A DNA stretch of 64,000 bases from Coptis chinensis (taxonomy: Eukaryota; Streptophyta; Magnoliopsida; Ranunculales; Ranunculaceae). Both the position numbers and the translations under genes were made by a program. The notes beneath the pieces are model-generated. The model saw nothing but the letters and a program-made list of their open reading frames with translations. It was not told the origin of the DNA and made no database searches. Of the stretch, positions 10,846 to 23,850 are shown piece after piece; the first letter of the stretch is position 1, and each line of letters begins with the position of its first letter. The DNA is taken from NCBI GenBank assembly GCA_015680905.1, contig CM027381.1:52394501-52458500 (forward strand), in the 5' to 3' direction.

Positions 10846-13097
10846 AGGCATAATATTTTTAGTATTTTCATTATATGCATTTTTAAATGTAAAGGCAGGT
10901 GGTTATAAGTGAAATTTTTGTGTGAAATATTTTTGTTTTGCATCCCACTATATTACTGGGTAGATAGTCAGTTATGCTTGTTTCCAAGTGAGGATATTTT
11001 CGTCTATTCCTCGTAAAGTTTGGTAACAGGTGGTCAGTTCCATATTCTGGTCAAATTGGAGTATTAAATTCTAAAAAAAAATTAAGAGGAGTCTTAGGAC
11101 TACTAAATCTCTACTACTAGTATAGCCTATAATGATTGTGGCCTCTTAAATTCATCCGGGACTTTTTCTGATGCATAATACCCTTGATGAATAATAAAAT
11201 CAGATGCCTACCTATTTATTAATGAGGACTACTTTGTCTTTTTATGTGTTTATAAATTTTCAATACCAATATTGTCCTTAAATAAAACAATTGCTTAACA
11301 CCTTTAAATAGGGCCAATCAGTCTTTTCATGTGGGAGTATATTAGAAAACCAAATCCACGCCATTCTCAATTGTACGCATTACTATAAATGTCATTTATT
11401 AATTATTAGTAATAATTAGGTTATTTAATAAGAGGTTCATTTAATCGAGAATATTAACAGATTCATTTCCCTTCTCTCCTCGTCTCTTCTCCCTTCTCTC
11501 CCATCTCTTCTATTTCTCATAATTGTTTTTGCTCATAATGAAACTACTACAACCAAAAAAATTCCAAATCTTCAAAACAATCCCAATTCTCGGAGGAAAA
11601 CTGCTTCACCAGATTTTCTGCAAAACCCCACTTCTCCTTCTCGACTAATATAACTTCGGGTTTGCCAAGGCAAAAAGTGAAGTTTTAAGTCTTTGAGAAA
11701 AGTGATCGCGAGGCAATACAAGTAAGCCTCTTTTGACAGATATCTGATGCGTGTCCAAACAAGTGGAGCCGACAGATCGGGAAGTTCTTATATGTTCATT
11801 ACATTGATTTGTACATTTCGTGTAGGTAACCTTTCTTAGTCCTCTTCCAATAGAAACTGGTAATTTTGTTATGCATGTATCCCTAATAATTCGGATAGGA
11901 AATGGTGTTGGTATTGTTTCCAATTGAAATGAAATATATTCATGATGGATACTTCTCTTTTTTTCTTGTGAGCAAAGACATATAGTACCATCCCAAACTT
12001 TGATTTACCAAACAAACGGTCCGGCACTCAATAGGCGACTAAAATGACTAAAAATGCAATATCAAGTTTTCATGTTTTTGGCAAGTATTAAAAATGTCCA
12101 TTTATTAAATCTTTTGTTTGTAATGTTGGTTTGTGACAAACCTTTCTTTCAGAGTGTTGGGTCTCAAGATAATATTGTGAGCTTATGTGTCACACCTTTG
12201 TTAACTTGTGGGATTTGTGTGACACAGAGATTGGGCTTACTCAGAAATTTAGAGTTCTAATTTAAGTTTTCTGATGCCCTTTTCCTCTGAAAATAAGAAA
12301 ATAGTTGTGTAGACTTGAAAACATTTTGATTTCATAATATCCATTTTATTTAGTGTAATCTAAAAGACAGTTTGATAATCTTCTAGATTAAATTATAGCC
12401 AAACACGAGATCAAGTTGTTATCAAGTTAGTAAAGTGTGAGAAGGTTGTGAAGAGGTCGGATGAAACATTAAGTGATGAGAGTACGAGACATTGTGGTGG
12501 ATAGAGTACTCCAGAATAGTAACCACAACCCTAGAGGATGGCAGACTACTAACCACAATGTATCTTAACTGGGTTCTTAAGTGCCCTTTTCCAAGAGCAG
12601 AATAGAAGATCTATTTGGATTCATGTTTGAAACCATACTTCCGAAGTGCAAATTACAAATTTAAGGTTAGTAAAGAAAGTAAGTTACTTAAACTAGTATC
12701 ATAAAAAATTGATGTGTTATAAAAAATCAATTGTGTCCAGTTAGGGAGGGAGATAGGGAGTCATTTAAAGGAGTCAGAATTAAGTTATGGATGCAACAAG
12801 ATATGATGTGGTCATTGGCAATAGTTCAACATTTTATTAGTTTTCAGCCAACTTCAAAGATGTGATCTTCACTTTTATCATCGAGTAAAATGACATGAGT
12901 TTTGTCATTTTTATATTTGTATTGTTGAGTAAATAAGGTTTGTGTTACTTGTGGCCCTACGGGAACTCAATATAAAAACGTGTTTGTCAGTTAAAGAAAA
13001 AAAAATAACGCAGAAGGTTTGTGTGTTAATAAGGATTTGTGCATTGTAGCTTAAAGTTTTCTTTCTGTAATAACTGTTGTTTATGTATTGTGGTAAG
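10846..13097. other. Non-coding stretch
   Basis: No recognisable gene. A pyrimidine-rich run at 11460-11515 (CCCTTCTCTCC-type) precedes a short plus-strand ORF at 11538-11655 (ATG, 38 codons, polar, no known relative). That arrangement resembles a 5' untranslated region with a first exon, but nothing downstream confirms it. I looked for the upstream GTPase exons of the RHD3-like pseudogene here and saw none. Confidence 0.45.
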
Positions 13098-14651
13098 ATG
13101 TGCAACCTGCTCACCAGTGCATGTTGGGGCATCTAAGGTCTAGAGCTTTGGAGCATTTTAAGAAAGGACTAGAAAATTCATTTAACAAAGGAGAACCATG
13201 CATTTGTCTTTGCATCGGTTCGTGTAATCTACCCAAAGATTGTATGTTTGAATTTGATAAAAGAGCTGCAGGTGGGCTTAACTCAAATCTACAGTTATCC
13301 AATTTGGTAACTTATAATGCTCATTCTTGGGCTATAGGCAGTTGACAAACTTCTTTACAACCATGAGTTGTGATGTCCAACTAAAAAGTTTCCTTTGAAG
13401 TATTAAATTATGTTTGTTGTGTTGCCGATATACATGCTTAATACTCACAGTGTGTGTTTTGATTTTCAGATGCTGCCATATAACAGGCCAACTTGGATCC
13501 TACAAAAGTCGAGAAAAACTTCGACGTGATATAGAAGCACATGCGGCATCATCGTCCGTAGTGAGAAATTAATTGTCGAGTTGAAAGCCAAATATTAGGT
13601 GTTGTACCTAAGATTTTATTTTTGTAATTGCTCCAATTAAAGCTTGTTGAACCCGTAGAAAATAACGTCCTTGATACACTTGCTACTTTGAACTGAAAAT
13701 TCATTAATGATGCTTTTATGATTTGTAGAAACAACTTCGATGAAGCACTCATTGAACCCGTGGATTCCCTATTACATGTTTCGGGTCGAGACACTTTGGC
13801 ATCAATTAGAAGATTACTTTGATGTGAAACCGAAGTCCGCTGTTGCAAAGTTCTCAACTTCCCTCTCTGGTTTTGAGTTGGACCAAAGCGACTTATAATG
13901 GAATGGTTACGGATCTACGGTAATTCGTGAGAAGTCTTGTGGAGAAAAAGCAAAAGAAGAAGGCTGGGAGGTCTTGATCCGAATGTAGGATAGGTACCTA
14001 TTTTCATATTATAAACTTTGTATCTTCTTCATTTTTCCTTTATTTTTTTTTTTAACCATATTTTTTTTTTTCACGTTTAGGTTTTCAACGGTGTTCAGTC
14101 TTGAGAATGATTAAATGCCAAGGGTTTGGATTGGGAAGGAAGACATTAGGAAAATAACAAAAGATGCACGTGTTGCGGTATTACTATTCTCAATACTATT
14201 TTATTCCTTTAGGCACATGGATTTTTGAGTTTCATAATCATATGCATGTGGTTTTGTTGTAACGGTCGCCAAATTATTATTAATGTGTTGCATTCTTTGA
14301 AGATTTTGTTTCTAATGGCTGCATTACGGCTTGGAAGACAAATCGATAAGATTGAGAATGTAATATTTTCTTCTCTAATGGATGGAACTGTTTTTACGTT
14401 CCTAGGTCTCAACAGAGCAATGTAGGAATCTCTACAGATCCGCTTGCCTCAAACACATGGGAAGAGGTATGATATTCTTTCCTTCTATGTTTTTGTCTTT
14501 AGGTCATAGTTCCCGAGTATTGTGTTAAAGAAAAGTTTTCTTAGGTCTCCCCAAAGGATGTCTTGATTCACGCTTGAGTTCAATGCAAGTCTTTGTGGAG
14601 GCAGTTCAAGACTGAACTGAATATACAATGACTCAAGCTATTTCCTCACAA
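13098..14651 (+). pseudogene. ROOT HAIR DEFECTIVE 3 (RHD3/SEY1/atlastin-like GTPase) pseudogene, middle part with introns
   Basis: Six exon-like pieces follow RHD3 in order. 13098 onwards gives VQPAHQCMLGHLRSRALEHF, then MFEFDK. 13470 onwards gives DAAI, QANLDPTKVEK and REKLRRDIEAHAAS in a shifted frame. 13729-13993 gives EALIEPVDSLL and GFELDQSDL. 14081-14177 gives FSTVFSLEND and MPRVWIGKEDIRKITKDAR. About 14292-14466 gives MAALRL and FSSLMDGTV. 14545-14651 gives VQCKSLWRQFKTE. Introns keep GT/AG borders at several sites (for example donor 13994, acceptor 14078-14080). In-frame stops and frameshifts occur in most exons. RHD3 is an ER-membrane dynamin-like GTPase that fuses ER tubules. The N-terminal GTPase domain and the C-terminal membrane hairpin are absent. 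Confidence 0.88.
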
Positions 14652-17600
14652 GTATGTTACTTCTTTCGTACAATAGTTTTGTTGTTTGGTTGTATTGAAG
14701 CCATATCATATCATCGAGGTGTAATAACGTTAGGGAGAGGGACATCGCGATGTCTTTGTTAATATTTCTCGAGTTCTATTGCTATTTGTTTCGACGGGTT
14801 ACTCGCTTGATCTATTTTGCCTGTAGCACATGGAGTCTTGATTGTTTTATGGCAATAGTCAAATTGGATATCGGACAAACCAATTGATTAGAGCAAATCA
14901 ATATTTCTCTCTATTTTGTTTTCTATAAGGTCCAATTCCTAACTCACCAGATGAACTTTCAAAGATCAAATAGGTATGATAAATAGCCATACCTATTTGT
15001 TGCCGACTAGCTAGATTCGATTTATTACATTGTGCATTGTAGATCACATAAGAAGAGGTCTATGAATCAACCTTTCCTATACCCAAATGCCGAAAAGCAC
15101 AAAATAAGTTAAAAATCTCAGTCAACTTTTATACTTAGATTTAGAGTTGTCAAGTCTTTCTTACGAAGTTGTTTTCTATATCAGTCCCGATATTCTCTCG
15201 ATGGACCAATATTTTGGATTTAATTGAGTGCTATTTTGGTGAGAAAAGGCTAGAGGTCTCAGAGAATTGACGGTAGCGTGAACTGAATGAAAGAAAAAGA
15301 CAAGTATGTATTGCTAATTAAATTACTCTCTTAGCGGTAAATTAGTTAATTAGGGTATAATAATGCAAATCATGGTTAAGTTGTGTTCTTGGTAAAAGAT
15401 TATGACATTGTGCACCCCATCAGTATCGATGAAGTCTCGATAGTTGTTTCAAAATCCAAGTAAAGTCTGCGAAATGGCTACTTGAAAGTGATATGTGCAA
15501 GTTACATGTTGGGTTCCTAACTTCCTACCAATAAATTATTTTTGGAGCTTCTAATAGTCGAAAAGTATATTCCCTCGGATGGAAATCAATTGCCTTTTGT
15601 GCTTTAAAAACTTAATTGGTGGTTATCTTGGTAATGAGGTGAGACTTTTGACTTTAAGCTTCTCAATACAGTTTATATTTTAAACTGTTTATACGAGTTT
15701 TTGGTTGTTTAATTATTGTTTGGCATATAAAAAGGAATTATTGTTGTAGCTCGCCATGTCATTCATTTTTTAAGTTTGTATCATCCATGCAATCGAAGCT
15801 TTCATTAATGGCGTTGGAAATAACCAAATGGAAAGCAAAGGTGCAAAGATGCAAAGTTTTTCTTTGAATTGAGTTCTCATATACTCATAAATCTATTGGG
15901 GTCATGGAAGCATTCAAGAAACACACACATGCTACAATGAGTGTGCATCGTTTATGATTGAAAAGGTCTTCACAGCACCGGGGCAGTAGTACTTGCTTGC
16001 CACACATAACCTTGAGTCTGGTAAAATTCAAAGACCTTCATGGATTTTGTATCCTTTTGTATTTCGTTAGATTTTTGTGTATGCTGATATATATGGATTA
16101 TGTAGGGAAAGTTGCAGCAGCCAAGGCACAAGGTTTGGGTATAGGAAAGGGGACCCCGAAGCTTCAATTTGATGAGCTTAAGGGGAATGGCAAATGAGTT
16201 ATTGTTTGGTTTGAGAAATGCAGGGTTCCAAGTGAGCAAGTACTTCCCTTATGACCCAAGAGAGATGGTAATGCCCATACTTTCTTTGAAGGGCTAAAGA
16301 AAATAGAGGGCTGTTATCTGCCTCAACCTTGGATAGGTAGCTCATGAGGTATGTTCTATGTAGGCAATACCATGATATCGTCCAGTTCACATGTACAGAT
16401 GTACTATGTTTTGGAAATTTCAAATAAATAAATAAGTGTACTATGTCGAAAAGTTACCTAGCCCCACCATGTTTGCTACATAAAATTTCGATTAAAAACA
16501 TCATGTCCGCTCTAATATTTTTTATAATGAATCTAGACATAGTAGTAAACACAATGATGTTATTTGTGCATTTGATTCCTAACTGAACTAATTTGAGGTT
16601 ATTTATGTGGTTTGCATGAAGAAATTATTGAGGAGACTTAAAGTTGCAGTTTGGTGAGGTGATCTCGACACGATCATGGGTCGGACCTCGGGTTGCCAAT
16701 GCAACAAGTCACGGATCGACCATGGCCGATTTTTATTTTATTTTATTATTTTATATTTTTTTTTTTTATGTTCATAGGACTTTAGGTTGTATGTAAATAT
16801 GCAAAATTATTCCTTAATTCACAACTAAATATTTTAGCCTCATAGTGCACCTTAAGAGCATCAAGTTTATTTGCTTTTTAAGGCCTTAACTCCTAACCCG
16901 CTTTTATTATTTTCATGTTGTTAAGAACAATTCAAAAATTAATATTTTTTTTCTAGCCTTTTGCCCCTTTTGTATTGTTAAAAAGCTCATTTTGTAGTAA
17001 GAGGCGCAATTGGGAGGTTTCTTTGCTGAAATGTTCCTCGGTAGTTTCATTCAATCTTAGCTCGGTAATCTTCAATTTTGATGGATGTTGCATCTACACA
17101 TTTGTTAACCTCTAGCTAACCAATAAAAAATAATGTTCGGGACTAATTTGAGGCCTTTTGTTGGTGTTTTGAAGACAAGGTTTTCTCTACCCTATTAAGC
17201 ACTTGGGATTCGATGCAAGATCAATAGCCCCCGCCCTGCCCTATGATTTAGGTGCTCATACTAAGGTATTCTTTTCCATCCGGCTTATGGTCAAGTTCTC
17301 AATTGCCTTCAAAATGTCTAAGTCAACAATGCCTAATCACTCACGTAATTATCAGGTAGAGTGAGCGGTGGCCTTCATCATATAGTTTATGGTTTGCTTC
17401 GAGGTCGATATGAAAAGGCAAGTAAGTCATTTATAATATAAAGTAGGGTTGCAAAGATGGTCCTCGCGAGAATAAACTCTGTTACAAGTCTTTGCCAAAG
17501 AAGATCACGCGTTGTTGATCTAGAAGACATCGTTGCTTTTCGGTTTGCACATTTTGCATGTGAACTTCTAAGTTGTGAGAAAATCAATGTAAATGTATGA

Positions 17601-19480
17601 AGGTTGTCTGTATTATGTATCATTGTGAAGGAAACAATGAATCGATAAATAACTTAATCAATATATGATTTATGGAATTCTTGGAAAAAGAGTTATTTGG
17701 AAACAAAAGGTCCGGTGTGTTTTCAAGTCAAATTTTTTCATCTCCCAAGTTGTCACATGATGAACGAAAATAGTAAAGGTGGTCAAAAACTATAAAACCA
17801 CACATGAGCTACAAGATCAATTTGTTTTCTTAGTTTTCTATCGGCACATAGTGAGGGCGACAAAAAGCTTTTATTTTCATTTTCTTATGGTTGGTTTGTA
17901 CCTTGTCTTTCTGCTGAGTGTTGACTTATTGGTGTCAATAAATTTGAATATATCTTGGTAGGCAACCATTCAAAAGGATTGGATCAGTGTATCCGACACC
18001 TTCACAGTTCACAGGTTTGGTTAAGTGTGATAATTTTGCACTAATCAAACTTTTTACATTTAGTCAATCGTTAACAGTTTGCTTAACTAAATATTATGTC
18101 ACCTTTTATTTATAATTGAATGTGTTTTAAGCTTTCGAGACAAAGCTTCGGGAATACATAAAATAAAGAGGAGTCTTGAAATTATATTGTGTTAAGCCAC
18201 TATTCTACAATCCCATTTATTCAATTTTCTCTTCACTAATTTTCAAATGGATATTAGTTTCTATTATTTATATATGAGGTCTCTTTACATATTGACGTTG
18301 TTTTGTTATCTAAGATCATTTGCACACAATAATTTGCACGCTACAATATCATGAATAACAACATCAAACAAATTCAAGAGTTGGTTTCAAATCAATGGCA
18401 TATTGTAAGTAAAAGATGTTGGTGCCTATGAGAATAGGTAGGTGTTGTAGAATGGATAGCCTATTATTTGTGATGATTAGACAACTGGTTCCTTAGTATT
18501 CCATACGTCTCAATTTTTCATAAGCAGTATTTAATTAAGTTGTTCATCAATGTAAAGAAGTGTTTCGGTCCTCTAACGCCTATCAAGTTTATGCATGTGT
18601 TTGTACAAAAAAATTGAGCACTTCATTTCAAATTTCCTGTTTGCTATGATATTTCATTTATCCTTGCAACTGATAACGACAGTTTACATACGTTCACCCT
18701 TTTTCTATGTTCATGGTGATGAGTGTTGGCTATAAATTCAAGCCATTATACGTGTTATGTTTTGTTTTCCCCTATTCTTCCTGTTATCTATCTACTCTAT
18801 AGGGATTTGATAGTCATAATTCATGTGATGACCGTCTTTGGCGGTATTGCCTCTTCTTCTTATTGTTTTCTAATTGTCTTGAACTGCAGTACGGACAACT
18901 TATTTATTCACCATTTTTCAATCCTTTTTGAATTGTGTTTGATTGTGTTTAGTTTCTAATTTCAGTCACCAATTAGTTTGTATATAGACAATCCATTTGT
19001 TAGATTGCACATCCTCATTTTAGAGGATGGATAAAAACAGATCTAGCTTAGAAGCATATGTTAGTATAGAATTATGGAGAAATGACCTATTTCCATACTC
19101 AAATATGTTAGTATAGAATTCTTTTTTTTATTTACTTTCGATGCGAGTAGTACTTATAACTGGAGGTTCTTTCTGGTTTATACATTATAGCAAAGATTTA
19201 ATTGTATTGCCCTCACCCCCCTCAAAGTGTGGTCATGGAAGCAACAAAGAAGGATTCCTGCTACATGAACAATTGAAGCTTTTGGCCATTTTTGTCACTA
19301 CGCTTCAAACCAATACGTTCAGTCTCCCTCTGCCATTTCAATTCCTTATAAGGCCTCAGAAACTCACATGTCAATATCAAAAGGCAGGTCAAAGTTTATG
19401 ATACAATTTCTTTTCTTCCAAAAAGCCTACCCCCCAATCAATTCCATGATGCACTGTGTTTTTGAATGTGTTCTATATGT
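14652..19480. other. Long non-coding stretch after the RHD3-like pseudogene
   Basis: No gene is recognised. Two open patches may be relics of exons I cannot name: 15809-16195 (including GKVAAAKAQGLGIGKGTPKL near 16107, followed by a stop) and 17437-17600 (including RRSRVVDLEDIVAFRFAHF). Neither has a convincing partner exon. The rest is AT-rich, with T-rich runs near 16740. Confidence 0.45.
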
Positions 19481-19646
19481 AATAGTCGTCAAATAGCAGG
19501 TACCGACTAGCAAAGTCGGTAAAACCTTTGGATGATGATACCAGAGGTCTGGGGTTCGAACCCCGCCAGCATTAAAGAGTTACTAATCTCATTTAAAACA
19601 GGCTTGCCAATAAAAAAATAATAAATAAATAAAAATAGTCGTCAAA
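19481..19646 (+). mobile_element. tRNA-derived SINE with 13-bp target-site duplication
   Basis: AATAGTCGTCAAA occurs at 19481-19493 and exactly again at 19634-19646. Between them lies a 140-bp unit. TAGCAAAGTCGG (19508-19519) fits an RNA polymerase III A box, and GGTTCGAACCC (19553-19563) is a perfect B box, 45 bases downstream. The unit ends in an A-rich tail with AATAAATAAATAAA. The A/B box spacing, A-rich end and long direct repeats together define a SINE. It does not fold into a full tRNA, so it is not called a tRNA gene. Confidence 0.88.
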
Positions 19647-19730
19647 CAAACTTTAAAGAAGTCCCTATGCATGCATATTATACTAACCAATGCTTACATC
19701 AACCAAAAATCACATACTTTACTAACCTTC

Positions 19731-19754
19731 ATATATATATATATATATATATAT
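19731..19754. repeat. AT microsatellite, 12 units
   Basis: An uninterrupted run of AT dinucleotides, 24 bp. Confidence 0.95.
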
Positions 19755-20554
19755 TTCGTAATACATTTTTTTGTCAACCACGTGCATAGCACGTGCATCT
19801 TGCTAGTATTTATAACTGACTCCTCTAGCCTAATTTTCTGCATTTTCTATACTCTTCAAGTTGTTTCGATAAACACATTTCAGAGTCTGATTGGCAAATT
19901 GTCAATCCTCATAAAAAAAAAATGTTTAGAATGTTGTGATTTTATTTACCAGTATGGTTCAATTTTTTTAATATCAAAACAACTTTTAATTTATGTGAAG
20001 ATTATTATCTTCACTCGAGATCAACCCCCACTTCAGTTCATACTTCATATTATATAAATCCAATTCATTTCTCATATAATTGAACAAGTCATATATGTTA
20101 GAGTTTGGGTGCTTAAGTTGCACCAAAGCAACTCTTAGTTATATGTTGCTTAGTACTGCTCTAACTTCTCAAACGACCCACTGCCTCAAAATTGAAAGTG
20201 TACAGGGCAAAACTTTAAAACTCCCGTAAAGCTTAAAATTACTAAGCAGTTTATCAAGCTACCCACTGCCTCAAAATATTTAATCTTCTTCATTGAAAAC
20301 TATTCACTCACTTGGGGCACGAAATTGTGGAAACTCTAATTGTCGCTGGCCATTAAAGGTCTCTCTCTCTCTCTCTCTTCTCGAAACTTCAATTCCACAT
20401 ACCGAATTCTACTTTCTACCCATGTCTTGTTTCTTCAATTCATATTTTCTTCAACTTTATTGTCAAACCAGCATGGCCATTACTTAATTTGGATCTTGAT
20501 GAACACTTAGGGAATATAACACCACCTTATCTATCTAATTTCTCATTTGATTTG
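19755..20554. other. Non-coding stretch with a CT microsatellite, left flank of element B
   Basis: No gene is recognised. A CT run lies at about 20360-20379. The five bases 20550-20554 (ATTTG) are the left copy of the target duplication of Athila element B. Before that insertion this DNA was continuous with the sequence from 35551 onwards. Confidence 0.55.
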
Positions 20555-22038
20555 TGATAAACATAAAATAAATAGTTTTACTAATGAATAAAGCGTTGAA
20601 ACTCTAAACGAAAGTAAAACTACAACTACTTTGTTACTAGATTTACCAAAGATATTTTTCTACTCTCAATCCTATTGAGATATAGTGGAGTAGATGATTC
20701 GTTCTACTCCTAGTTCTTTAGCATGCGATGGGTTCATGTCAACTAATCAGTCCAAAGTCTAATGAGAGATTTACGAGGGAAATTCTATACTACGAGGTGA
20801 ATTCACTTAACAAGTTACGAATAACGTAATGATAGAATGCTAAGGGTTTGAATCTAGATAAAGAATTAAAGGGAATTGAATCCACCTAACTCAACTTAAT
20901 CAACTAACAAAGACTCGTCGTGATCCAAATTGAATGCTTCGCATATCAAAATAGTAATTCTAATCCTTAATTATACATGGCATCTCTACCAATCAATAAC
21001 TATCATGTGAGGTTGTCCACCCATTCTCATGGCGAATCAACGACCTTCTAGAGTGGAATAAACTCTCACGACGATTTCTAAGTTAACAAAGATCAAGCTT
21101 CATCAAGGCTTCTTCAACCCCTCTAATGGAGGTTTAGCCTTGAGTCATACTACTATCATTTCTCATTGAATTAAAACTAGACATCATATTAAACTTCTAT
21201 CTTATGTAATTTTACTAAACAATAATTGAAATCTCAGGTAATAACTAGGAAATGAATAACAAGTAATAAAGGAATTTAGATCTAAACAATTGTAAATGAC
21301 AAAATTGAAATGAACAAGAATTTACTATTTTATTTATCTAATCAATGAAGAACAATGATTTAAAAGTTTAATCTAAAACAAAGAATGAAATGAAACTAAA
21401 CTTAATTAAAAACAATTCAAACTAGATCTAGAATTATCTATAGTTTAGGTCTAAGTAGCTACCATTAACAAAGAGCTAAACTTTTGTTTTTATATGCTTC
21501 AGATCGAAAAATTGTGTATGGGCTTGGAGCCATGTTGTGGGCCGAAAAATCAGGCCCAAAACCCAATTCTTTCAGCCCAAAAAGGCCTCTTCAGCTGGAG
21601 TTGGCTTGACAAACTTTTCGTCCACTTCTACTCCTCTGATTGGGTCTAGGCTTATACCATTGGAAAGTTCTTTCTGAGCCGGTCGTTTTGACGTAAGGTA
21701 GGCCCAATGCCGAGGTCTGAGTCCAAAGATATGGTCTTCGGAAGTTCTACTGACTTTGTGCACTATTTCTGCCTGCGTGGACTTTGACTTTTCATCTTTT
21801 GATTGGGCTTTATAGAGGCTTTGTCTTCTTGAAAATTGGCTTTTAATCACAGAAATCCTTAGCAACCGACCTTTGCTATTTTATCTCGCTAAAGTGGCAC
21901 ATTTGTGCACATAATGGACTTTGAATCCTAAAATGCATAAAAACACGTAATCAGTATTAACTCTTACTTATTATTCACATAATTGGTCTAAAAGTACGAT
22001 TGTTAAGGGGTTAAAACTACAGTTTTGGGCTCTTATCA
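20555..22038 (-). repeat. 3' LTR of Athila element B
   Basis: 1484 bp, with inverted ends TGATAA and TTATCA. The putative TATA box is minus-strand TATAAA at 21814-21809. It is nearly identical to the LTR at 34065-35550. Confidence 0.95.
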
Positions 22039-22052
22039 AACCACCCCCAAAC
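22039..22052 (-). promoter_or_regulatory. Polypurine tract of Athila element B
   Basis: On the minus strand this reads TTTGGGGGTGGTT directly against the LTR. It is the plus-strand primer site. The same motif recurs inside the element at 25455-25467, 27536-27550 and 23604-23617. Confidence 0.85.
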
Positions 22053-23850
22053 AGCATTTTGGTTGTCCTCAAGCAAATATGAGAAATTAGAATAAGTGAC
22101 CAAAAATGGTTCTAACTAATCTGGTTTCGCTGAGTGCGATTGCATTGACCATATGAAACAAGGCCTTAAACCACTAGGAATTCCCTAGTGGACGAGTTGT
22201 AGCCTCGTGAGAGTTTTCCAGTGAAGGTACTCACAAACTTTATCTATACTACAACGACTAAGAAATAAAACTATTGTTTCCTTATTCATGCTCTAAATTA
22301 ACTATACATCTCACTAGCAATGAATATAGAATAATCAAGTCGAAACCTAAGCTAATATATGCATAATAATCGATCTTCTACAATAAACATATATACAATG
22401 AGTAATACTATGAAATGCAATAGGAGGTCCGTTTCTAAAAACTCAGAATAGCGTCCTTAAGTAGGTCTTCACATAAATGTCAAGAAAAAAAAAAAACCAC
22501 TCTGATTTTTCCACTCAAGTTTCGCTACTCCAGTGTACAGTGGGCACACTTTACCTTACAATCTCAATGACAAACAAGGAAGTCGGAGTCGATCAAACAC
22601 ATCTGCCACTTACTATCACACTAACCTATTCCTCATTGAGCTAGAGGTCTTTATTAGGTGTTGCGGGGATTAGGAGATGGTTTAAGAAGGAAGGAAATGG
22701 ATATTCAAAAGGACAAGTCTGAGATAATAGAGTCTTCATATTATGTAACTTAGAGAAAACCTTGTTATTTTCTTTTGCTTCTATACTTTGTTTCCATCCT
22801 TAGCCATATTTTTTTTTTTTTCTTTTCTTTAGCTTTTGACTCCCTTTTATTCTATTTTTGGAGTTTTTATTTATTTCTATTTTTCTTTTTCTTTTCCTTG
22901 GATGGAAACTTCTTTTTTTTTTCAAGCAACTAACTAATTTTTGTTTACCACGGGTTTTTCTCTTATTCTTTCTTCACTCATTCTATTCTCGGACTTATTC
23001 TAGATTGGGTAAGTTGAATTTTTTATTTTGTTTTGTTTTTGTAACAGGGTAAAGGAATTGTGGTTTATGGAAGGCTAAAGAAAGGCTCGGAAGGCTTACT
23101 AGCGGAAAATAATTCATAGGTTTGAATTTCGGCTATATCGATCCAAAGAGGGCCTAAATTCTCGCTTCGGATATGGCATAGTGATCAAGCAAGTGGACGG
23201 TGATTTCTCTATCCGGATTTTACTTCTCCCTTGTGTCATTTCTCAAATGTTTCGCTCATATAAGGCTTTAGGCTATATTCTCACAGGATTTGTAGAATAA
23301 GTACTCTAGCCTAGATTTCAGAAACTTACTGCTAACAATCATAGATACTCATGTAATATATTTATAGATAGATACAAAGATTATTATCTACATATTAACC
23401 TAAGTTTCTAACAATTATTCTGATGCAAAAGCTACGTGAGACTTCTAGATTGTTAAGAGCATAGAGAAAGAAAACAATACGAATATTCCTAAGTGTATAG
23501 CATAAACTTATTTATTTATATTTTTGAAATTTTTAACTTGAAAACAAATGCATATTATACATATCTATATCCTAACAGATGCCTTAATTACACGTGTTTC
23601 TATGCCCCCCAAACAAGAAGCATGCTTTGTCCTCAAAACATTTAAATAAAGAGGGTAGAAAAATACCATGGAAACGCGTGAAATTCTGGAACATCTACAA
23701 AACAAGGTTAGAACATACTAATATAGGAAATAAAAAAAAAACTGACGTAACTCTATAAGAGTTCCACCCATTATGGGGTTAACAGAATTAAATTGCTTGG
23801 GACATAAGCAGACACTAAATGAAACTAAAAACTTACCTCCACTCCAGCGT
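22053..23850 (-). other. 3' non-coding region of Athila B, with a candidate 3'-UTR intron
   Basis: About 1.8 kb lies between the ORF4 stop and the polypurine tract. Just after the stop the minus strand has a donor-like AG/GTAAGT (intron from 23836) and an acceptor-like TTGTTTTGTAG ending at 23695, giving a 142-bp intron. Element C keeps the same borders (57437-57575). The acceptor is followed by a 36-codon ORF (23694-23584) that has a 35-codon counterpart in C. Further downstream no coding potential was seen. Confidence 0.6.

Noticed and set aside
19500..19575. tRNA gene suggested by the perfect B box GGTTCGAACCC
   Set aside because: There is no full cloverleaf; the flanking 13-bp duplications and A-rich tail identify a SINE.
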